A DNA stretch of 64,000 nt from Paraburkholderia ultramafica (GTDB lineage Bacteria > Pseudomonadota > Gammaproteobacteria > Burkholderiales > Burkholderiaceae): NCBI RefSeq assembly GCF_902859915.1, contig NZ_CADIKK010000024.1, positions 1-64,000 of the forward strand, given 5' to 3'. Below are positions 17,506 to 26,228 of this stretch, in pieces; the stretch's first letter is position 1, and the number at the start of each line of letters is the position of its first letter. The notes below the pieces were generated by a model, which saw only the letters and a program-made list of their open reading frames with translations, searched no databases and had not been told where the DNA came from. Both the position numbers and the translations under genes were made by a program.

Positions 17506-17995
17506 AAAGATCCCGTGCAAAAAAGTGGCTGTCCTGATATGACAAAGGCGGTTGTGAGTGTGCGCTCAGGAGTCTGGTGTCCAGCTTCGGATCCTCGTTC
17601 AGGTTCGTGGTGACCATGAATGGAGAAACGCACTTGCTCAGCGGCTTCGCCAGGGGTAACGACATTGATGCACTTCACACGAGGTGCGATTGCGGCCAGC
17701 ATCTGTAGGCCGCCGCACGGATCTCTTGCTCCAGGCGTTGCTTCGGCTGTCCAGTTGCTGATGCGCAATATCGAATGACGATGAATGCGGCGGCGCGCGC
17801 AGCGCTAATCGCATGTGCCCGTGGCGTACGTTAGACCAATCAGCTTACGTCAAAACAACGGATTGTCGCGTACGCAATTGTCAATGCACGATCCAGGACA
17901 AAGCTACCCAAAATTGATGCTCAATTCAATTTTGGGCGGCGGTCTGGGGGTCGTGCACATCTACCCTGCGAGCATGATCGGCTGCCGGCCTTTCC
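17506..17995. other. Intergenic region, no supported gene
   Basis: About 490 bp between the end of the transporter pseudogene and the start of the creatininase gene, both minus-strand, so it should hold the creatininase promoter and the terminator of the mhb operon. A strong inverted repeat sits at 17907-17936 (listed separately). Short frames on both strands resemble no family. Confidence 0.5.
17907..17936 (-). terminator. Hairpin downstream of the mhb operon, terminator candidate
   Basis: CCCAAAATTGA (17907-17917) and its exact complement TCAATTTTGGG (17926-17936) flank an 8-base loop, giving a perfect 11-bp stem about 60 bp beyond the mhbT stop. The transcript is not followed by a clear U-run, so it may terminate weakly, stabilise the mRNA end, or instead be a protein-binding site for the next operon. 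Confidence 0.5.
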
Positions 17996-19378
17996 TTATG
18001 AGGTTCCCGACTGCTGTCCCGTGAGACTGGACGCCGGCACGACCGGCGTGTCGTGCGAACGAACCAGACCAAGCACCATCATCGAGCCGCCGGCCAGGAC
18101 TGCCGGAATGCCGACGAGCAGAAACAGCGCAGGCATGGTCAGGCCCATCGCCAGCATCGTGCCGCCGGCGAGCGAACCGACGACCGAACCCATCCGGCCG
18201 ATGCCATTCGCCTAGCTTACGCCCGTTGCGCGACAGTCGGTCGGATAGAACGCGGCCGACAGCGCGTTGGCACCGACCTGCGAGCCCGACACGCAAAACC
18301 CCGCGCAGAACACCGCCGCGCCCGCCAGCCACGGCGTGGCGGTCAGACTGCCGATAGCGGCGGTAAACACGCCAGCCGCCGCATAGCTCACCGCCAGCAC
18401 CCGATGCGGATTGATGCGGTCCATCAGCCAGCCGAGGACGATTGCGCCAAGCGTTCCACCAACCTGAAACATCGCGGTGACGAGCGCAGCAGTCCGCAGC
18501 GATATCCCCGTGTTGCGCAGCACCGTCGGCAGCCAGCTCGACAGCAGATAGATGACGAGCAGGCTCATGAAAAACGTCAGCCATAGCAGCAACGTGCCGC
18601 GCAGCAGATCCGGGCGAAACAGTCGTCCGACCGTAGAGCCGGCATGCTTCGTCTGAGTTTGCGTCGCGGTGAACGTGGCGCCTGACAGATCTTCGTGAGC
18701 TGAGATGCGCATCAGGATGCGCACGACCTGTTGCCGCCGCCGTCCGGTTACCGCGAGATACCGCACCGACTCCGGCAGCAGCCAGGCGAGCAAGGGCAAC
18801 ATCAGCAGCGGCGCGACGCCACCCGCAAGCAACACCGCACGCCAGCCGTAGTGCTCGATCAATGCCGCCGCGACCAGGCCGCCGAGCGCGGAACCGACCG
18901 TAAAGCCGCAGAACATCGTCGTGACAAGGAAGGAGCGCCGCGCACTGGGGCAGTATTCGGATGTCAGCGTGATCGCGTTCGGCATCGCGCCGCCCAGCCC
19001 GAGACCGGTCAGAAAGCGCAGCCAGATCAACTCGTTCAGCGAGCCGGACCATGCCGACGCCGCGCTCGCGATACCAAAGCACAGCACGCAGATCAGCAGC
19101 ACGCGCTTGCGCCCGAAACGGTCCGCGAACGGTCCGATCAGCAGCGCACCTGCCATCAGCCCGGCAAGCCCGGCGCCGAAGACCGGCGCGAGCTGGGTCG
19201 GGATGAGTTGCCATTGCGAGCGGATCACCGGTGCGATGAAGCCGATCGCCGCGGTGTCGAAACCGTCGATCGCGACGATCAGAAAACACAGCACCACGAT
19301 CGTCACCTGAAACGGCGAAACGCGATTGCGGTCGATGAACGCGGTGATATCGACAGACTGTTGATGTTGATTGGCCAT
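17996..19378 (-). pseudogene. mhbT: AAHS-family aromatic acid:H+ symporter (3-hydroxybenzoate/gentisate type) with in-frame amber codon
   Basis: The frame encodes 460 codons but codon 389 is TAG (18212-18214), between RATGVS and ANGIGRMGSVVG. AAHS relatives have Trp there in a GVGWALGIGR-like motif, so a TGG to TAG change is the simplest explanation. After the stop the same frame continues with normal transporter sequence (GSLAGGTMLAMGLTMPALFL) to 17996. Before it come DGFDTAAIGFIAPVI, the RFGRK loop and R-x3-G-x-G-x-GG, all AAHS/MFS hallmarks. The truncated product would lack roughly the last two membrane helices. Suppression or readthrough is possible; otherwise uptake of the aromatic acid must rely on another carrier. 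It is the last gene of the minus-strand gentisate operon. Confidence 0.85.
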
Positions 19379-19452
19379 GTTGTCTCCTCCTGATTTTTTT
19401 CTGCGCTTTTATGACGGGTTATGCGCTTGCTATCGGTTCGCCGGCCGGCCGG

Positions 19453-20661
19453 TTAGACGACGCCTTTCAGGCAGTCCTCGGCACGCCAGCCGTGCAACCA
19501 CTGCAGCGCGTCGTAGAACTGCTGCTGCGTGCGGCCCACCCACAGCGAGTTGCGCACCAGGCGCTCGACGCCTTTCGCGTGATAGAGCCGTCCCATTTCC
19601 CGCGCCGAATACAGCACGCGTGCGGTGCGCGGAATGCGCGCCTTGTCGTAGAGCGCGAAGGCCGCTTCGAAGTTGCCGCCGGTGGCCGCCACCGCTGCGC
19701 CGAGGGTGACCGCATCCTCCAGCGCCTGGCAGGCGCCCTGGGCCAGGTATTGGGTCATCGGATGAGCTGCGTCGCCAAGCACCGTCGCGCGTCCGAAGCT
19801 CCAGCGCTCGACCGGATCGCGGTCCGCCGTGGCCCACCGTTTCCATGACGTCGGGCGATCGAGCATCTGATGCGGCAGCGGATGGATGCCCTCGAAGTAC
19901 GACAGCACTTCTTCCTTGCTGCCTTCGCGCACGCCCCATTGCTCCTGTTCACGGCTGTGGAAGGTGACGACGAGGTTGTATTGCTGCCCGCCGCGCAGCG
20001 GGTAGTGCACCAGATGGCAATGCGGGCCTGCCCATACCACTGGCGCGTTGATCTGCAGATCTTCCGGCATGTTCTGTACGTCGACCACGGCGCGATAGAC
20101 GACGTGTCCGGTCACATGGTGTTCGTCGCCGATCAGCGCCTGGCGGATCGCCGACTTCACGCCGTCGCAACCGATGACCGCGTCGGCGCGATACCGCTCG
20201 CCGTGCTGATCCGTGACCGTGACGCCGGTTTCGTCCTGGGCGAGCGCACGCACCTGGGTGTTGGTGCGGAACTGGATGAGCGGATTGAGCTGCACCGCTT
20301 CGAATATCGACAGATGGATGTCGGCACGATGAATCACCGCATACGGATTGCCGAAACGCTGACGATACGGTTCGCCGACGTCGATGCGCGCGACTTCGGT
20401 GGCGTCGAGCGCGTCTTTCATCAGCATGTGGTCGGTGAATACTGCGCGGCTGCGGGCGGCTTCGCCGACGCCCAATGCGTCGAGCGCGTTGAACGCATTC
20501 GCGGCGAGTTGAATGCCGGCGCCGATCTCGCCGATTTCGGCCGCCTGCTCCAGCAGCTGAACGCGGATGCCTTGGCGTGCCAGCGCCAGTGCTGCGGCGA
20601 GGCCGCCAATGCCGCCGCCGACGACGATCACGTTGCGCGTCGGTTTGTTTGCTTCACTCAT
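19453..20661 (-). CDS. mhbM: 3-hydroxybenzoate 6-monooxygenase
   Basis: 402 residues from the ATG at 20661 (MSEANKPTRNVIVVGGGIGG), chosen for the AAAGGAG just upstream; an in-frame start further up would run into the repeats. FAD-dependent single-component hydroxylase: GxGxxG dinucleotide site in VVGGGIGGLAAALAL, DG motif CDGVKSAIR, and second FAD site ATVLGDAAHPMTQYLAQG. It converts 3-hydroxybenzoate to gentisate using NADH and O2 in the cytoplasm. Assignment to the 3-hydroxybenzoate enzyme, not the related salicylate 1- or 5-hydroxylases, rests on the neighbours that process gentisate. Confidence 0.9.
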   Translation of the reverse strand: MSEANKPTRNVIVVGGGIGGLAAALALARQGIRVQLLEQAAEIGEIGAGIQLAANAFNALDALGVGEAARSRAVFTDHMLMKDALDATEVARIDVGEPYRQRFGNPYAVIHRADIHLSIFEAVQLNPLIQFRTNTQVRALAQDETGVTVTDQHGERYRADAVIGCDGVKSAIRQALIGDEHHVTGHVVYRAVVDVQNMPEDLQINAPVVWAGPHCHLVHYPLRGGQQYNLVVTFHSREQEQWGVREGSKEEVLSYFEGIHPLPHQMLDRPTSWKRWATADRDPVERWSFGRATVLGDAAHPMTQYLAQGACQALEDAVTLGAAVAATGGNFEAAFALYDKARIPRTARVLYSAREMGRLYHAKGVERLVRNSLWVGRTQQQFYDALQWLHGWRAEDCLKGVV

Positions 20662-20673
20662 GTTGTCTCCTTT

Positions 20674-20850
20674 GTCGACCGCAGTTAGCGCTTTAGCGCT
20701 TACTGCGGTCCCATGCACAGCAGTCGAGCGCAGTTAGCGCTTTAGCGCTTACTGCGGTCCCATGCACAGCAGTCGAGCGCAGTTAGCGCTTTAGCGCTTA
20801 CTGCGGTCCCATGCACAGCAGTCGACCGCAGTTAGCGCTTTAGCGCTTAC
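20674..20850. repeat. 49-bp tandem repeat with internal hairpins (3.6 copies)
   Basis: Copies start at 20674, 20723, 20772 and 20821; the last is 30 bp long. Each contains CGCAGTTAGCGCT, TT, AGCGCTTACTGCG, an inverted repeat with one mismatch that can fold into a 13-bp hairpin. The copies differ at one site (GTCGAC or GTCGAG at the start). The array fills the gap between the isomerase and hydroxylase genes inside the mhb operon, so it is transcribed. Confidence 0.92.
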
Positions 20851-20864
20851 CCCAGACCCCTCTA

Positions 20865-21506
20865 TCAACCAACGTAATCCGGCTGCCGCTGCGGTTGCGC
20901 GACTTCAAACGCCGGATGTTCAAGTGCACGCCGATAAATCTCAAGGCTGCGCGGATACGCACTCAAATCGCAGTTCATCCGCAGCGCGTTGGCGATCTGC
21001 GGCACGAGACAACAATCGGCCAGCGTCGGCTGGTCACCGAAACACCAGTCGCCTTGACGGTCACGCGCAAGCAACCGCTCGACACCCGCCATCCCTTCGG
21101 TGATCCAATGGCGATACCACGCGTCCTTCTGCTCCGGCGACGCGCCGAGCACGTCCTGCAGGTAGCGCAGCACCCGCAGGTTATTCACCGGATGCATATC
21201 GCACGAAACCAGATACGCAAGCTCCAGCACCCGAGCCCGCTGATGCGGGTCCAGCGGAATCAAGCGCGGTTCGGGATACACCGCATCCAGGTAGTCGACA
21301 ATCGCGAGCGACTGCCCAAGCCGGAAATCGCCGTCGACGAGCGCCGGCACCGCTGCCGACGGGTTGATGTGTTCGACGTATTGCGGCTCATGATGCGCGC
21401 CGGTACGGATATTGACCGGCAGATAGTCGTAGCTCAGCCCCTTGAGAGCAAGCGCGATACGCACGCGATACGACGTCGAACTGTTGAAGAAACTATGAAG
21501 CTGCAT
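20865..21506 (-). CDS. mhbI: Maleylpyruvate isomerase (zeta-class GST fold)
   Basis: 213 residues. N-terminal thioredoxin-like domain with FNSSTSYRVRIALALKGLSY (the SSxSxRVRIAL motif of zeta-class GSTs), then PSAAVPALVDGDFRLGQSLA. The all-helical C-terminal domain carries GDQPTLADCCLVPQI. It isomerises maleylpyruvate to fumarylpyruvate, normally with glutathione as cofactor, the third step of the gentisate pathway. It lies 22 bp after the hydrolase gene on the minus strand. A maleylacetoacetate isomerase role is the alternative, less likely given the neighbours. Confidence 0.9.
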   Translation of the reverse strand: MQLHSFFNSSTSYRVRIALALKGLSYDYLPVNIRTGAHHEPQYVEHINPSAAVPALVDGDFRLGQSLAIVDYLDAVYPEPRLIPLDPHQRARVLELAYLVSCDMHPVNNLRVLRYLQDVLGASPEQKDAWYRHWITEGMAGVERLLARDRQGDWCFGDQPTLADCCLVPQIANALRMNCDLSAYPRSLEIYRRALEHPAFEVAQPQRQPDYVG

Positions 21507-21528
21507 TGTCTGACCTGTCCCGGTGTGC

Positions 21529-22227
21529 TCAGATCACGCGAACCGACAACTCGCCGAGCCGCTCGACGCCAACGGTCATCAGGTCGCCGCGGCTAACTGC
21601 GCCGACGCCTTCAGGCGTGCCCGTATAAATGACGTCGCCGGCCTCGAGGCGGAAGAACTTCGACAGATCGGCGACCGTCTCTGCCACAGACCAGATCAGG
21701 TGAGACACATCGCTCTTCTGCCTGGTGGCGCCGTTGACCGTGAGCCAGACGCCGCCGTTCTCAAAGTGACCCACGGCGCTCGCCGGATGAATGGGGCCGA
21801 GCGGCGCCGACCGGTCGAATGCCTTGCCGATTTCCCACGGCCGGCCCATCTCGCGCATCTTCATCTGCAGATCGCGCCGGGTCATGTCGAGACCCGCCGC
21901 GTAGCCCCAGACGTGCTCGAGCGCCTGCTCGAGCGGGATGTCCGAGCCGCCTTTGCCGATTACCGCCACCAGTTCGGCTTCGTAGTGATAGTTCTGCGTC
22001 TGCGCCGGGTAGTCGAGTTCCAGCGTTTCGCCGTAGGCGACGGGCACGATCGCGTCGGCCGGTTTGCAGAAGAAGAACGGCGGCTCGCGATCCGGATCGA
22101 AGCCCATTTCGCGGGCATGTGCGGCATAGTTGCGGCCGACACAGTAGACGCGTCGTACTGCGAACTGATCGTCGGTACCGACAACAGGAACGGCGACAGG
22201 CGCCTCAGGCGGAAAAACAAAAGCCAT
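21529..22227 (-). CDS. mhbH: Fumarylpyruvate hydrolase (FAH family)
   Basis: 232 residues, the size of the short FAH-family enzymes. Motifs: VYCVGRNYAAHAREMG, ADAIVP, YEAELVAVIGKGG (the Glu pair that binds the divalent metal), WGYAAGLDMTRRDLQ, GKAFDRSAPLGP and a GDVIYTGTPEGVG end block. It splits fumarylpyruvate into fumarate and pyruvate in the cytoplasm, the last step of the gentisate pathway. The upstream ribosome binding site is weak, so translation may depend on coupling to mhbD, 84 bp upstream. Confidence 0.92.
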   Translation of the reverse strand: MAFVFPPEAPVAVPVVGTDDQFAVRRVYCVGRNYAAHAREMGFDPDREPPFFFCKPADAIVPVAYGETLELDYPAQTQNYHYEAELVAVIGKGGSDIPLEQALEHVWGYAAGLDMTRRDLQMKMREMGRPWEIGKAFDRSAPLGPIHPASAVGHFENGGVWLTVNGATRQKSDVSHLIWSVAETVADLSKFFRLEAGDVIYTGTPEGVGAVSRGDLMTVGVERLGELSVRVI

Positions 22228-22311
22228 GGTGATTGACTCACAAGTTCAGGGTAAGGGTGGGAACTGGAGCGCGCCGGTTCGACACGCTCCAGCGCAGTGC
22301 TCTTCGCGCGC

Positions 22312-23358
22312 TCAGATGCGCTCTTCGCGCAACAGGTTCAGCGCGGCGAGCACGGGCCGGTCCGAATAGCTGAAGAGCACGCTCTCGCTGCTTGCCGCGA
22401 GTTGCACCGGCTGCCATGACGGGACAACGAAGACGTCGTGCTGCTCGAAGGAAAAGACCGCGTCGCCGATGTGCGCCGTGCCGCGTCCCTCGACGACGCA
22501 GTAGACGGTGGAGTCGGTGCTGCGGTAGGTCTTCCCCTGGAAGCCGGGCGGCAGGTACTGCATGAACGTCGCCATGGTCGGCATCGGCCAGCCGCCGGTA
22601 GCCGGGTTCACATAGCGCAGCTTCACGCCGTCCCACGCATCGAGTTCGCCGTTGCGGTAGAGGGTGTCCAACGCTTCGCGGCTGCGTGCATACGGGTAGC
22701 TGAACACGGGCGAGGTCGGGTCCGTGACGCGGTGGCGGACCGGCACCATGTTGTGGCCGAAGCGCGCAAAGCTGTCGCCTTCGGGGCGCATGACCGGCTG
22801 CGTCGCTTCCGGATAGTTCTCCGCAAAGCCGGCGTCCAGCGTGCCGACCAGCGGAATGTCCAGGCCATCCAGCCAGACGACCGGCTCGCCGCCTTCTTCC
22901 ACCGACGGGTTGCCGTGGTCGTGCCACGTCCAGGACGGCGTGATGATGAAGTCGCCGGGGTGCATCGTCGTGCGTTCGCCGTTCACGGCGGTCCATGCCC
23001 CACGGCCTTCGACGATGAAGCGCAGCGCGGACTGCGTATGACGGTGGCTCGGCGCGATCTCACCGGGCAGGATCAACTGCAGGCCGGCATAGAGGTTCGG
23101 GGTCATGCTGGACTTGCCCGGCAGTCCAGGGTTTTCCAGCACCAGCACGCGGCGTATCGCTTCCTCGGCGCTGATGACCGCACCAGCCTGCATCACCAGG
23201 TCGCGCACTTGCGCGTACTTCCAGATGGCGGCTTGTGCTTGCGGTTTCGGCTGCTTCGGCACGAGGTTGTGCAGGGACTCCCACAACGGCGCCATCCGCT
23301 GGCTGGCGATCTGTTCGTAATAGGCCGAGCGTTGCTCGTTCGGGACACTGACGGACAT
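22312..23358 (-). CDS. mhbD: Gentisate 1,2-dioxygenase
   Basis: 348 residues from the ATG at 23358, which has AAGGAG seven bases upstream; a farther in-frame ATG at 23427 would add 23 unlike residues. Bicupin, iron(II)-dependent: IAPSHRHTQSALRFIVEG gives the His pair and PSWTWHDHGN a further His pair in the N-terminal cupin; the C-terminal cupin has VYCVVEGRGTAHIG and HDVFVVPSWQP. It opens gentisate between the carboxyl- and hydroxyl-bearing carbons to give maleylpyruvate. It is the first gene of the operon, just after the divergent promoter region. Confidence 0.94.
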   Translation of the reverse strand: MSVSVPNEQRSAYYEQIASQRMAPLWESLHNLVPKQPKPQAQAAIWKYAQVRDLVMQAGAVISAEEAIRRVLVLENPGLPGKSSMTPNLYAGLQLILPGEIAPSHRHTQSALRFIVEGRGAWTAVNGERTTMHPGDFIITPSWTWHDHGNPSVEEGGEPVVWLDGLDIPLVGTLDAGFAENYPEATQPVMRPEGDSFARFGHNMVPVRHRVTDPTSPVFSYPYARSREALDTLYRNGELDAWDGVKLRYVNPATGGWPMPTMATFMQYLPPGFQGKTYRSTDSTVYCVVEGRGTAHIGDAVFSFEQHDVFVVPSWQPVQLAASSESVLFSYSDRPVLAALNLLREERI

Positions 23359-23460
23359 TGATGTCTCCTTGATCTGGCAGCCGGGCGTTTTGCCGTGCCT
23401 GCCGGCGTGGTCGATTTTATGCGTCATTTATAGGCTTCCCGGCATGCCATGTAAAATGGC

Positions 23461-23485
23461 AAAAACATCTAATCCATATGTTTTT
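23461..23485. promoter_or_regulatory. AT-rich palindrome between mhbD and the LysR gene, likely LysR operator
   Basis: AAAAACAT (23461-23468) and ATGTTTTT (23478-23485) are perfect inverted arms with a 9-bp spacer, in the 151-bp divergent intergenic region and 24 bp before the regulator start. The location and symmetry are typical of LysR-type binding sites that control both the regulator and the catabolic operon. Confidence 0.55.
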
Positions 23486-23509
23486 TGATATACCTTCGCT
23501 GGAGACTCG

Positions 23510-24424
23510 ATGGACTGGACCCACCGCCTGCGTCTGCGGCATCTGCAAGTGCTGCTCAGCCTTGCTGAAACCGGCAATCTCAGCCAGTCAGCGGCCTTGC
23601 TGAATACGACGCAGCCCGCGTTGTCAAAATGGCTCAGGGAGCTGGAAGAGGACATGGAGTTGCCGCTGTTCGAACGGCACGCGCGTGGACTGCGACCGAC
23701 GCCGTACGGCGAATCGCTGATCGAGCACGCGCGGCGCATCGAAGCGAGTCTCGATACCGCACGCGACGACATGCTGGCGTTGCGCGACGGCGGCAGCGGT
23801 CTCGTCACGATCGGCACGTCCGGGGTGTCGGCCGCGGATACGGTGCCGCTGGCCGTCGCCCGGCTGTTGCAGCAGATGCCCCGGGCGCAGGTGCGGCTCA
23901 TCGAAAGCACGATGAACCTGCTGATGCCGCAACTCGTCCGGGGCGAACTGGACATCGTCGTAGGCCGCTCGGCGCCGGGAATCCCAGACCCGCAGATCAG
24001 TTCCGAAACGCTCTACACGGAACCGATCAACTTCGTTTCCCGGCCGCAGCATCCGTTGGCGCGCGAGGACGCGCCGGACTGGGACGATCTGCTCGCGTAT
24101 CCGTGGATCGTCTGGCCGCAAGGCACGCCGGTGCACAACGCATTTCAGACTGCGCTGGCTGCCGCGGGACGGACCATGCCCAGCCATTGTGTGGAGTCGA
24201 ACTCGTCAATCCTGAATCTGACGTTGTTGAACCATACCGATCTGGTGGGCGTTGCATCGCATCGCGCGGCGCTGCGTTTCGAGCGGCTCAACCTGCTGTG
24301 CATTTTGCCGATCGAACTGGCGGGTTTCGGCTCGGTGTCGATGTACTGGCGGCCGGAAAGTGTCAAACGGCTGGCAGTTGCGGTTGCCGTGGAGAGCTTG
24401 CGGGCTTGCGCCGAGGCCAAATAG
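23510..24424 (+). CDS. mhbR: LysR-family regulator of the gentisate operon
   Basis: 304 residues. N-terminal winged HTH: LRHLQVLLSLAETGNLSQSA, then LNTTQPALSKWLRELEEDM. The rest is an effector domain of periplasmic-binding fold (VTIGTSGVSAADTVPLAVAR, LDIVVGRS). It is divergent from mhbD, the standard LysR arrangement, and so probably activates the operon in response to 3-hydroxybenzoate or gentisate. The WTHRLRLRHLQVL start resembles the GbpR/CbbR-like branch. The upstream sequence GGAGACTCG supplies the ribosome binding site (CTGGAGACTCGATGG). Confidence 0.9.
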   Translation: MDWTHRLRLRHLQVLLSLAETGNLSQSAALLNTTQPALSKWLRELEEDMELPLFERHARGLRPTPYGESLIEHARRIEASLDTARDDMLALRDGGSGLVTIGTSGVSAADTVPLAVARLLQQMPRAQVRLIESTMNLLMPQLVRGELDIVVGRSAPGIPDPQISSETLYTEPINFVSRPQHPLAREDAPDWDDLLAYPWIVWPQGTPVHNAFQTALAAAGRTMPSHCVESNSSILNLTLLNHTDLVGVASHRAALRFERLNLLCILPIELAGFGSVSMYWRPESVKRLAVAVAVESLRACAEAK

Positions 24425-24835
24425 CGTCCTATAGCCGGACGGATTGGTCAATAGAGAAGTGTGCTCTGTTGATCAATAGCGGCTGCCGTTCGATACTCGG
24501 CTCATCGTCCCTTCGCTCACACGATCATGGCAACGCGGATTATGGGCGCAGACCAATTCGCCGCCGATCTTCGTTGGCTCACGCGCGGAACCGCTCGAAG
24601 TGCCGGGCGGGGCCGCCGTATCCGGATGGATGGGATGCCGCGAAGTCCGGTCGTACAGAACGCCGGGCTGACAGGGACGGGGTGTAGCGGAGTGCTCGAC
24701 CGCGTGATCGTCACAGGGAACGAGGCGCCTCCCGGTCGGGAGTGTGTGAGATGAGACTCCAGCTCCTGCCCGAGCCTGCCGGGATGATCCCGGAAATGGC
24801 ATACGAAGCACATGCGAGTCTGAAGGAGGCCTGAT
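24425..24835. other. Intergenic region, no supported gene
   Basis: About 410 bp. A frame from 24527 to 24754 on the plus strand encodes 75 residues rich in Arg and Gly with no recognisable family and no ribosome binding site; I do not call it. Small GC-rich hairpins occur near 24728-24745 and 24779-24795 (CCGGGATGATCCCGG). The strong GAAGGAGG at 24821-24828 serves the next gene. Confidence 0.5.
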
Positions 24836-25423
24836 ATGGCGAACGCCGATCTGGTAGTACTTGGGGGCGTCGGCGTACTCGCGCTGATCTGCCTGGTCGT
24901 GTGCGGTGTGTACGTGTACTGGAGCAGCGATAGATACCGCGATCGCAAGCGGCGAGTCGAGACACGCAAAAGCGGCACTCAGGCGATCGGTCGGAATGAC
25001 GAACAGGTTTCGGGAGCTGAGGCGACTATGGGCACGCAACTGAGCTATCGCTGCAAGACCTCACTGTATCGGGCCGTGTTCGGTAACAGCCACGACGAAA
25101 GCGTGGTGTTCCTGATTGCCGCCAGCCGCGACGATGCGCGACAGCGAGCAACTGGCGCGCTGGCTGTTATCCATGGCGCCGCGGCCCCTGAGGTGCCTCT
25201 CTGCAAACTGGCCTCGTTCCGCGAGTTGGTCGATATCGGCGTCAGCGAGGATGAGGATTTGCGCATATTCGAAATGGCCTGGAAAGGTACGGACGTCAGT
25301 GCCTGGGCCGAGCACCCGCTTTTCCTGACCGACGACTCTACCTTGCTAGGCAAGTGGGCCGAGTTATACGCGGACCTTGCGCGGGAGTTGGCTATTGGCG
25401 CGATCGACCGGGCGCGGGGTTAG
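24836..25423 (+). CDS. Hypothetical single-pass membrane protein
   Basis: 195 residues with a strong SD (GAAGGAGG) 7 bases before the ATG. One N-terminal membrane segment, VVLGGVGVLALICLVVCGVY at about 8-28, is followed by a charged stop-transfer (SSDRYRDRKRRVETRKSG), so the rest is predicted cytoplasmic. The soluble part (about 65-190) has mixed alpha/beta character (QLSYRCKTSLYRAVF, VVFLIAASRDDARQRATGAL). No family is recognised. Codon use matches neighbouring real genes, which supports expression. There is no obvious operon partner. Confidence 0.7.
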   Translation: MANADLVVLGGVGVLALICLVVCGVYVYWSSDRYRDRKRRVETRKSGTQAIGRNDEQVSGAEATMGTQLSYRCKTSLYRAVFGNSHDESVVFLIAASRDDARQRATGALAVIHGAAAPEVPLCKLASFRELVDIGVSEDEDLRIFEMAWKGTDVSAWAEHPLFLTDDSTLLGKWAELYADLARELAIGAIDRARG

Positions 25424-25856
25424 CTGCCAGGTAGGGTGTCGGAATAAATCACGACTTCCCGGTTATCCTGGGAGCGTGACGAGCTCGGCGACGGGCCTTG
25501 TGCTGGATTGTGTGCGGCATCGCGGCCGCGGCGTAAGCCAATGTCGAGCACGAGCTCCCGTTGCTCGGCGCTGGTGTCCTCCCCAGAAGCCTCTTCTGCC
25601 TCGGCGCAAGGCCGAGCCGCAATGCGGAATCAGTCGCTCGCTGCATCGACCACCCGCAACCGCAGCTGACGCAGCTCCCATTGTTGCCGCCAGCGCTTGA
25701 CCCGAGCCACGACGATTGCTGCAATGATCATTGCAGCACTACTCAGACCCATCTGTCCAAATGTTCGCGCGCAGTAAGTAACGCACTCATCACCTTACCG
25801 AGCAACGGAGTCCTGAAGGACCACACGCCCGATGGCGCCACCTGCATGCGCATGGC
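25424..25856. other. Intergenic region, no supported gene
   Basis: About 430 bp. Frames on the minus strand (25449-25724) have low-complexity Arg-rich translations typical of shadow frames in GC-rich DNA. I could not match any translation to a mobile element or known gene. The last bases merge into the ArsR promoter. Confidence 0.5.
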
Positions 25857-25886
25857 TTGACATGAATATACCTAGCGAGGTATATA
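25857..25886 (+). promoter_or_regulatory. Promoter with overlapping ArsR-type operator
   Basis: TTGACA at 25857-25862 and TATATA at 25881-25886 form a sigma-70 promoter with an 18-bp spacer, seven bases before the ArsR start. A perfect inverted repeat ATATACCT (25866-25873), AGCG, AGGTATAT (25878-25885) covers the spacer and -10 region. The geometry is what an autorepressing ArsR-family protein needs: dimer binding would block RNA polymerase. Confidence 0.7.
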
Positions 25887-25892
25887 AGAACA

Positions 25893-26228
25893 ATGGAATC
25901 GACATTCGCCATCATCGCCGAGCCGAGCCGCCGCGCCATCCTGAGTCTGCTCGCAGCCTCCGAGCAGTCCGTGGGTGAAATCGAGGAGAAGCTCAAGCTC
26001 TCGCAGCCCTCGGTTTCAAAGCACCTGCGAGTGCTGCGAGAGGCCGGCTTCGTGGAAGCGCGCGTCGATGCGCAGCGGCGTCTATACCGGATCAAACCGG
26101 AACCGCTGATGGAGATAGACGCCTGGCTCGCTCCGTTCCGCCGATTCTGGTCGGTCCACCTCGACGCTCTCGAGCGCCATCTCGATCAGATGGATTCTGT
26201 ACCACGCCGCAAGGGGAAGAAACGATGA
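25893..26228 (+). CDS. ArsR-family transcriptional regulator
   Basis: 111 residues. Winged HTH: MESTFAIIAEPSRRAILSLL, SEQSVGEIEEKLKLSQPSVS and KHLRVLREAGFVEARVDAQR. It has no Cys at all, so it is not a thiol metal sensor; it belongs to the group often paired with SRPBCC/AHSA1 proteins. It overlaps the next gene by ATGA at 26225-26228. The palindrome overlapping its own promoter suggests autorepression. The effector is unknown. Confidence 0.92.
   Translation: MESTFAIIAEPSRRAILSLLAASEQSVGEIEEKLKLSQPSVSKHLRVLREAGFVEARVDAQRRLYRIKPEPLMEIDAWLAPFRRFWSVHLDALERHLDQMDSVPRRKGKKR

Noticed and set aside
20674..20850. CRISPR array
   Set aside because: The 49-bp units are contiguous and identical, with no unique spacers and no cas genes nearby.
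22238..22996. Minus-strand frame inside the gentisate dioxygenase gene
   Set aside because: Out-of-frame shadow of the dioxygenase gene on the same strand; no homology.
24527..24754. 75-residue plus-strand frame
   Set aside because: No family, no ribosome binding site, Arg/Gly-rich like other shadow frames.
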